Source: Planctomyces sp.
Lineage (GTDB): Bacteria > Planctomycetota > Planctomycetia > Planctomycetales > Planctomycetaceae
DNA length: 39,612 nucleotides
NCBI GenBank assembly: GCA_016795105.1
Contig: JAEUIH010000067.1
Span: forward strand, 1-39,612
Direction: 5' to 3'
Under the pieces are notes generated by a model. The model was given only the letters and a program-made list of their open reading frames with translations. It was not told the DNA's origin and made no database searches. Shown in pieces: positions 35,414 through 39,612 of the stretch. A program made the position numbers and the translations under genes. Within the stretch, counting starts at the first letter, position 1; every line of letters begins with the position of its first letter.

Positions 35414-35902
35414 TTTCCAATTCCGTTCGATGCAAAGATCTTGATTCAGTGAGATGTGTTTTCAATCAGATGTGAGATCACTCAGGATTAGACTTCTGAG
35501 TGTTGCAGAGCCGGCGCAGCGGCTATTTGAGAGCCTCATCGGAATCGCTGAGAGTGCTCATGGCAGCCTGATTTCCGCATCCCAGGTCCGAATGCTGATG
35601 CCGGAATCTTTCGGAAATTCCAAGCCACAAAGAAATCTGCCCCCTGAACATATTCACTCACTCCTCGAGTAATTCAGACTGGCTGCCTGCGGACGTGACG
35701 AACACATCGCGCGCAGTCGCCGATGATACGCTTTGGACATCGTCAAATGGTGAATACGGACATTTTGGGTAATCTGGCGAACTTGTCTGTTCTGTGCGAT
35801 CCACTGTGCGGAAACGCACTCGGCGCCATAAACGCTACGAGTCGCAGGAGCGGCGTATTCGGAAACGTAGGGTGATCAGGGATAGGAATTCACCCACGAA
35901 GT
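35414..35902. other. Gene-free upstream region of the giant gene
   Basis: No convincing gene lies here. The only plus-strand frame of note (35454-35672) has no recognisable ribosome site or family. The stretch should contain the promoter and 5' leader of the giant gene on the minus strand, but I could not find a well-spaced -35/-10 pair. A TTGACG on the minus strand near 35750 has its nearest TAT-type box only 12 nt away. One inverted repeat is listed separately. Confidence 0.6.
35479..35502 (-). promoter_or_regulatory. Inverted repeat upstream of the giant gene
   Basis: Perfect 7-bp arms CACTCAG and CTGAGTG flank a 10-nt loop, 66-89 nt upstream of the giant start codon. It could be an operator or a hairpin in the leader transcript. 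There is no run of T after it, so it is unlikely to be a terminator. Chance occurrence cannot be excluded. Confidence 0.35.
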
Positions 35903-36393
35903 CGGATGACATTCCTGCCCGTCCCCCGCTGGTTCGAGTACTGCTGCAGCGCAAAATGTAGGATGGGCATTCCTGCCCGTCCCCGCTCTGGTTCGAGTAC
36001 TGCATCGCGGCAGGGGCGGCTCGGGCAGGAATGCCCAAGCTACGATTTGTCCCATCCTGGTTCGAGCACTGCATAACGGCAGGGGGTGGCTCGGGCAGGA
36101 ATGCCCAAGCTACGATTTGTCCCATCTTGGTTCGAGTACTGCATCGCGGCAGGGGCGGCTCGGGCAGGAATGCCCAAGCTACGATTTGTCCCATCCTGGT
36201 TCGAGCACTGCATAACGGCAGGGGGCGGCTCGGGCAGGAATGCCCAAGCTACGATTTGTCCCATCCTGGTTCGAGCACTGCATCGCGGCAGGGGCGGCTC
36301 GGGCAGGAATGCCCAAGCTACGATTTGTCCCATCCTGGTTCGAGTACTGCATCGCGGCAGGGGTGGCTCGGGTAGGAATGCCCAAGCTACGGT
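35903..36393. repeat. Tandem array of 69/70-bp palindromic repeat units
   Basis: The core GGGCAGGAATGCCC (stem GGGCA/TGCCC, loop GGAA) recurs at 36022, 36092, 36161, 36231, 36300 and, as GGGTAGGAATGCCC, at 36369, spaced 70, 69, 70, 69 and 69 bp. Units alternate between 'gcataacggcaggggg' and 'gcatcgcggcagggg' spacers, which explains the alternating length. The start differs: a degenerate copy near 35903 and one at 35957 carry the core in reverse orientation (GGGCATTCCTGCCC), so 35957-36043 forms an inverted pair. The array ends 7-8 bp before the stop codon of the permease gene. Its frames encode no real protein, since 70-bp units break the frame. Confidence 0.92.
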
Positions 36394-36400
36394 TGGGGCA

Positions 36401-38077
36401 TTACCGGTGTCGATTCCAGGCCACTGCCAGAGGAGTCGTTGCGAAGGGCAGAACGACGAGTGCTGAGAACCCTGCGATGAGCACGATCGCAGAGACTGGC
36501 AGAACGGTTGGTCGCAGCATCCATGCAGCAGTAGACAGCAGAAACCATACTGCCCCACAGGTGATTGCGGTTCGGGGAGAGACAAGAGCATCCTGAAGCG
36601 ATCGGCGGAATGCGAACAGCGTGAAACTCAGCACACCGATGACAAGAGCAAATACAAACGCCTGAGCCAGAAACTCCTGAGTTGTAGGCTCAAAGAGCCA
36701 TGACGACAAACCCGACAACAACACTGCTCCGAGAAAACTACCTGCGAGTAATAGAGACAGGAATGTGCTGCGACCTGACAGCGTCACCGCGGCAAACAGA
36801 GAGATAGAGATCCATGGGATGATGATGGTCAGTGGAATGTGCCAGAGGCCGAGCTGGTCAACTATGATGTCGGCTTGAGTGATTTTGAATCGATCGGTCT
36901 GAATTCCGGACGTGGCAAGCAACATGGCTCCATAACTGATCCATAGGATGGTTGTGGAGCATCCGATACTGGCAGCGATCACTTTGAGAAATACTTTCGC
37001 AAAGTCTGAATTTGCTACAGGACGAGTTGCCAGAAAACTGCTGAAGATTTCTCGGCGGTCGGCATCCATGGTCTCGCTTAAGGTTGGAGTTCTGCGTCCA
37101 CCTGAAAACGTTGAAGAGACTGTTCCAACATACAGTCCAACCGGGATTGAAAGGAACGGGATGACAAACAGTGAACTGGACATAAACGCATCGCGAAGAT
37201 CCATCCGAGAGAACTCGTGTTGACCTGAGTCGGTATTGAGCAATCGGATCAGGAGGATCAGGCCCGCGCCAGTGGAAAGCAAAAGTGTGAGTCCGGGCAA
37301 GACGATGCCCTTTCTTCGCCATTCGTACCAGAACATGGCCCTCGCGGGCGAAGTCAGCGTATTGGTGCCGATCGGATTGATGGCGACGATGCGATCTCCG
37401 ATCGCCTGCCAGGCATTGCCCGGGATGATAACCGGAATCGACATCCCTCGGCGATCCCGATCCACCAGGAACACAGTGATGAAGCCTGAAATCAGGCAAA
37501 AGATGACAAGTACAATCAGTTCGGACGGCAACGGATGTCGCCAGTAATGCTCCGGCGCGGCAAGCCATGATCCGTGCCTGGCAAAACCCCACCAGCATAC
37601 GCCTGCGCAGGGAGCCATTCCTGCAAGTACACTGAGAAATGTTCGACGGGAAATTTGAATCAGGGGCTGAGCGGCAGACCAGAACGCGACTGCGAGGCAC
37701 ACTGGTCCAAAGACTGGGAAGTCGGCTCCTGCCGTATAGTTCTGAGCCGTCAGAGACAGAGTCGTCAGCAAAGCAAGGAGGAGATGTCCGGAGAAAACGT
37801 GCCACAGGACCAGCGCGCCGGTGGTCACGGGAGCCATGTATAATCGTGAGATCGATCCTTGTGCGACGACAACGCCGAGCCCGCTCAGAAAAATTGTATA
37901 GGGCAGGAACATGATATGCATGAGCAGGTTACTGGAGTCATGCGGTTCAAGCGGTGTCGCACACAGTGCTCGATACACGAACAACGGAAGAGCGTTGCCG
38001 AGTACGAAGAAGGCGGGCAGTGCAAGGCGACCGCGACTGAACAATTCCCATGTCAGGGCAGCTGGAATCGATTGCAT
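36401..38077 (-). CDS. ABC-2-like transporter permease, large polytopic membrane protein
   Basis: A 558-residue protein of the inner membrane, predicted to form the membrane part of an exporter with the upstream ATPase. I count about 12-14 hydrophobic segments, for example near residues 19-37, 52-75, 83-110, 185-205, 258-282, 300-325, 413-435, 440-462 and 470-495. Charged loops lie near 225-255 (including WYEWRRKG) and 326-350 (SGGRRTPTLSETMDADRR). It is longer than a typical ABC-2 permease (250-400 residues), so it may be two permease halves fused. The ATG at 38077 follows AGGAG by 9 nt. It starts 32 bp after the ATPase stop and is the last gene of the operon. Its stop lies almost against the repeat array. 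The substrate is unknown. A metal or peptide role has no support here. Confidence 0.85.
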   Translation of the reverse strand: MQSIPAALTWELFSRGRLALPAFFVLGNALPLFVYRALCATPLEPHDSSNLLMHIMFLPYTIFLSGLGVVVAQGSISRLYMAPVTTGALVLWHVFSGHLLLALLTTLSLTAQNYTAGADFPVFGPVCLAVAFWSAAQPLIQISRRTFLSVLAGMAPCAGVCWWGFARHGSWLAAPEHYWRHPLPSELIVLVIFCLISGFITVFLVDRDRRGMSIPVIIPGNAWQAIGDRIVAINPIGTNTLTSPARAMFWYEWRRKGIVLPGLTLLLSTGAGLILLIRLLNTDSGQHEFSRMDLRDAFMSSSLFVIPFLSIPVGLYVGTVSSTFSGGRRTPTLSETMDADRREIFSSFLATRPVANSDFAKVFLKVIAASIGCSTTILWISYGAMLLATSGIQTDRFKITQADIIVDQLGLWHIPLTIIIPWISISLFAAVTLSGRSTFLSLLLAGSFLGAVLLSGLSSWLFEPTTQEFLAQAFVFALVIGVLSFTLFAFRRSLQDALVSPRTAITCGAVWFLLSTAAWMLRPTVLPVSAIVLIAGFSALVVLPFATTPLAVAWNRHR

Positions 38078-38109
38078 TTGAAATGCTCCTCTCGGAAACC
38101 TGCGTTAGA

Positions 38110-38991
38110 TCAGTTGAGGACTCGAGAAACAAAAATCTCATCGAGCGTCAGAGCGGAGTCTTCCACGATGACTGCTCCGAGTGCTTCAGCCGCATACCGA
38201 AGCTGACTTTGTTCCCCGCTGCACAAGTATGTCCATTCATGCCCGCTGCCTTCAAAACCAATCGTTCCGATCAGCTCAGGCGGTCGCGAAACTTCGTTGC
38301 GAAACCGTAGTGTGACTCGGCGGTGTCTCTCGCGAATCTCATCCATCGCTCCGGTCAACAGGATTCTTCCATGATGGATAATGGCCACCTGATCTGCGAC
38401 TCGTTCAACTTCATCAAGGAGGTGCGATGAAAACAGGACCGTCCGACCTTCGTCAGCCACGGTACGGATAATCGATCCGAGGATATCTCGACGGACAACC
38501 GGGTCGAGTCCTGAAGAGGGTTCATCGAGCAAAAGCAGGTCCGGCCGGTGTGCCAATGCAATCAGCAGCCCCGCACGTGCTCGCTGCCCGCGAGACAGCG
38601 TTCGTACTCGAGCCTTCGGGTTCAGATCAAAGTCATTTCTGAGCTGCTCTGCAAAGATCGGGTCCCATGCGGGGTAGAACGCCTGAGTGTACGACATCAG
38701 TTCGCTGATCCGCATCCAGTCCGGAAGGTCGCGATCTTCTGACAAATAGCCGACTCTGCCAAGCACTTCCCGAGTACTTCGGATTGGATCCATTCCAAAC
38801 ACCCGCACCGTGCCTGATTCCGGCCTGAGCAGTCCCAGCAAATGACGTATGAGTGTGGTTTTTCCTGCCCCATTTCCTCCGATTAATCCAAAGACGCCTC
38901 CCCGAGGAATGGAGATTGACAGCTCGTTCAGTGCAAACTTCCCGTCAAATCGTCGAGACAACTTCTGCACCTCGATAATATTACTGCTCAT
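38110..38991 (-). CDS. ABC transporter ATP-binding protein (YtrB-like)
   Basis: A 293-residue cytoplasmic ATPase that powers the permease encoded just downstream. Motifs: Walker A GGNGAGKT (residues 38-45), a Q-loop region YLSEDRDLPDW (82-92) with Glu where Gln is usual, signature LSRGQ (132-136), Walker B LLLLDEP (152-158), D-loop SGLD (160-163) and switch His190 in FSSHLLDE. The usual Gln replaced by Glu is common in drug and envelope ABC exporters of this group. The last 70 residues form a small C-terminal domain typical of this subfamily. I chose ATG 38991 because GGGGAG lies 7 nt upstream and it overlaps the regulator by 11 bases (translational coupling); an upstream ATG at 39069 would overlap by 89 bases. 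Confidence 0.93.
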   Translation of the reverse strand: MSSNIIEVQKLSRRFDGKFALNELSISIPRGGVFGLIGGNGAGKTTLIRHLLGLLRPESGTVRVFGMDPIRSTREVLGRVGYLSEDRDLPDWMRISELMSYTQAFYPAWDPIFAEQLRNDFDLNPKARVRTLSRGQRARAGLLIALAHRPDLLLLDEPSSGLDPVVRRDILGSIIRTVADEGRTVLFSSHLLDEVERVADQVAIIHHGRILLTGAMDEIRERHRRVTLRFRNEVSRPPELIGTIGFEGSGHEWTYLCSGEQSQLRYAAEALGAVIVEDSALTLDEIFVSRVLN

Positions 38992-39391
38992 GAGTATTCT
39001 CCCCGGATTGTGACCTGGCAATGACTGTATGCCGCTGCTGCAGTAGTCTGATAACTTCGTCGAGTTCAAAGCCCATTTGAGTTGATTCTGCGAGCAACTG
39101 GTCTATTCGCTCGGTCAGAATTTTTGTTCGCTCCCGACGTGCAAGCGGCGAGCCCTGATCGGTGACATATGTCCCGGCCGTTCTGCGTTTTTCCACGATC
39201 CCGGCGACTTCGAGTTCACGGTAGGCACGTGCAATCGTGTTGGGATTCACCGTTAACTGCTCCGCAAGTCCCCGTATCGGCGGAAGCTCATCACCCGGCT
39301 CCAGCCGCCCCGCAGCTACTAAGTAGCGGATCTGCTGGACCACCTGAAGATAGATCGGCACTCCATCGTGTGCATTAATGCGAATCTGCAA
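38981..39391 (-). CDS. GntR-family transcriptional regulator, YtrA subfamily
   Basis: A 136-residue repressor. Residues about 10-78 form a winged helix: GVPIYLQVVQQIRYLVAAG, PGDELPPIRGLAEQL, NPNTIARAYRELEVAGIVE, then the wing KRRTAGTYV. The remaining 58 residues are a short helical dimerisation domain without a large effector domain, the mark of the YtrA type, which in Bacillus controls ABC exporters responding to cell-envelope antibiotics. The start is TTG at 39391, selected because AAGGAG lies 7 nt upstream and no ATG fits. It is the first gene of the operon; its end overlaps the ATPase start. The promoter and inverted repeat upstream suggest autorepression. Confidence 0.92.
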   Translation of the reverse strand: MQIRINAHDGVPIYLQVVQQIRYLVAAGRLEPGDELPPIRGLAEQLTVNPNTIARAYRELEVAGIVEKRRTAGTYVTDQGSPLARRERTKILTERIDQLLAESTQMGFELDEVIRLLQQRHTVIARSQSGENTHEQ

Positions 39392-39417
39392 GGCAGCGCT
39401 CCTTGAATCGCGAGTTG

Positions 39418-39439
39418 TTGTATTAATTCAATAATACAA
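39418..39439. promoter_or_regulatory. Probable GntR operator, perfect inverted repeat
   Basis: TTGTATTA and TAATACAA are exact reverse complements around a 6-nt spacer (ATTCAA). The site overlaps the -10 box, so a bound dimer would block RNA polymerase. YtrA-type regulators commonly bind such AT-rich inverted repeats upstream of their own gene. The pairing with this regulator is inferred from position. Confidence 0.75.
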
Positions 39440-39458
39440 GGTGCCGCCGCAATGTCAA
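39431..39458 (-). promoter_or_regulatory. Sigma-70-type promoter of the GntR-ABC operon
   Basis: On the minus strand TTGACA (39458-39453) is followed after 16 nt by TATTAT (39436-39431). The -35 box is perfect and the -10 box differs from TATAAT at one position. It lies about 40 nt upstream of the TTG start, so the leader is short. The -10 box sits within the inverted repeat listed next. Confidence 0.75.
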
Positions 39459-39475
39459 GTGCTGCACAGGCAAAA

Positions 39476-39612
39476 TGTAGCTTGGGCATTCCTGCCCGAG
39501 CCGCCCCTGCGCCGTTGCAGTCCTCGAACCAGTGCGGGACGGGCAGGAATGCCCATCCTACATTTGAGGCGCCGTTGCAGGCCTCGAACCAGTGCGTGAC
39601 AAAATGTAGCTT
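39476..39612. repeat. Inverted palindromic repeat element upstream of the operon, running off the window
   Basis: Positions 39476-39562 are close to the reverse complement of 35957-36043 at the other end of the operon: GTAGCTTGGGCATTCCTGCCC, then the conserved middle (CTCGAACCAG), then GACGGGCAGGAATGCCC and CATCCTACA. A second, truncated copy begins near 39566 (CGCCGTTGCAGGCCTCGAAC) and reaches AAAATGTAGCTT at the edge. It is non-coding. Confidence 0.9.

Noticed and set aside
228-35327. Many plus-strand and other-frame open frames of 60-400 codons, including one of 401 codons at 20258-21463 and one of 233 codons at 21485-22186
   Set aside because: They are shadows of the giant gene: they lie opposite its repeats, show Pro/Ser- or Val/Ser-rich low-information sequence, match no family, and the minus-strand frame is coherent throughout.
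35454-35672. A 72-codon plus-strand frame in the upstream region of the giant gene
   Set aside because: No ribosome site, no recognisable family, and no neighbouring gene in that orientation.
35735-35756. TTGACG on the minus strand as the -35 box of the giant gene promoter
   Set aside because: The only plausible -10 box (TATCAT) is 12 nt away, too close for a normal promoter.
35990-36360. GGTTCGAGTACTG / GGTTCGAGCACTG in each repeat unit, resembling a tRNA T-loop
   Set aside because: There is no matching D-arm, anticodon arm or acceptor stem around it, so it is not a tRNA gene; descent from a tRNA fragment is only a guess.
36022-36393. The repeated GGGCA-GGAA-TGCCC hairpins as a Rho-independent terminator for the operon
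   Set aside because: The stem is only 5 bp and no T-run follows on either strand.
35903-36393. The tandem repeats as a CRISPR array
   Set aside because: The whole 69/70-bp unit is repeated, with no unique spacers, and there are no cas genes in the window.
36031-36596. Frames with repeated peptides (MPKLRFVPSWFEHCI and similar) across the tandem array
   Set aside because: They arise from the 69-bp units being divisible by three; the intervening 70-bp units break the frame, no ribosome site precedes them, and part overlaps the end of the permease gene in antisense.
36858-37805. A 315-codon minus-strand frame inside the permease gene
   Set aside because: It is in a different frame from the 558-codon permease, which has a ribosome site, clear membrane segments and operon spacing; the alternative frame has none.
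38992-39069. The longer start of the ATPase (ATG at 39069, 26 extra residues)
   Set aside because: The extra residues do not fit the family, have no ribosome site and would overlap the regulator by 89 bases; ATG 38991 has GGGGAG at proper spacing.

Overview
The window looks like a chromosomal segment from a planctomycete. Three things suggest this. One giant minus-strand reading frame fills about 89% of it. The predicted protein starts with a basic leader followed by a LEPR-XLL-type motif (LENRSLLS), an N-terminal signature known from very long planctomycete surface proteins. The interior is built from RTX-type calcium-binding repeats, Calx-beta-like modules, PPC-like modules and 70-100-residue beta-sandwich repeats, which is the usual make-up of such giants. 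No RNA genes, CRISPR arrays, transposases or integrases were seen.

Layout. Positions 1-35413 (minus strand) are one uninterrupted frame of 11,804 complete codons whose 3' end lies beyond the left edge. From N to C terminus it reads: LEPR-XLL leader; a small RTX block; an 11-unit RTX nonapeptide ladder; about ten E(I/V)Q-type beta modules; a metzincin-like zinc-protease domain with a complete HExxHxxGxxH; a long cysteine-poor beta-rich region split by a polar linker; another RTX block; a series of 'DPW' beta modules; two homologous RTX modules bracketing an 820-residue Trp/Tyr-rich segment I could not classify; two Calx-beta-like modules; a PPC-like fold apparently interrupted by about eight small beta modules; a third Calx-beta-like module; LGSG-type beta-helix repeats; and a 119-residue-period RTX array running off the window.

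Positions 35414-36400 hold no gene. They contain the upstream region of the giant gene, with one inverted repeat, and a tandem array of 69/70-bp units centred on the small palindrome GGGCAGGAATGCCC. Positions 36401-39391 (minus strand) are a compact three-gene operon: a YtrA-type GntR repressor (TTG start), an ABC transporter ATPase overlapping it by 11 bases, and a large polytopic ABC-2-like permease 32 bp downstream. The promoter (TTGACA-N16-TATTAT) overlaps a perfect inverted repeat (TTGTATTA-N6-TAATACAA), so the operon probably represses itself until a ligand binds the regulator. An inverted copy of the palindromic repeat element lies upstream of the promoter, so the operon sits between inverted repeats.

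How the parts may work together. The giant protein is most likely exported and calcium-stabilised, acting in adhesion or as an envelope layer, possibly self-processing through its protease domain. By family analogy the operon is a ligand- or envelope-stress-responsive transporter. Nothing in the sequence shows that the two units cooperate; they only share orientation and are separated by the repeat array.
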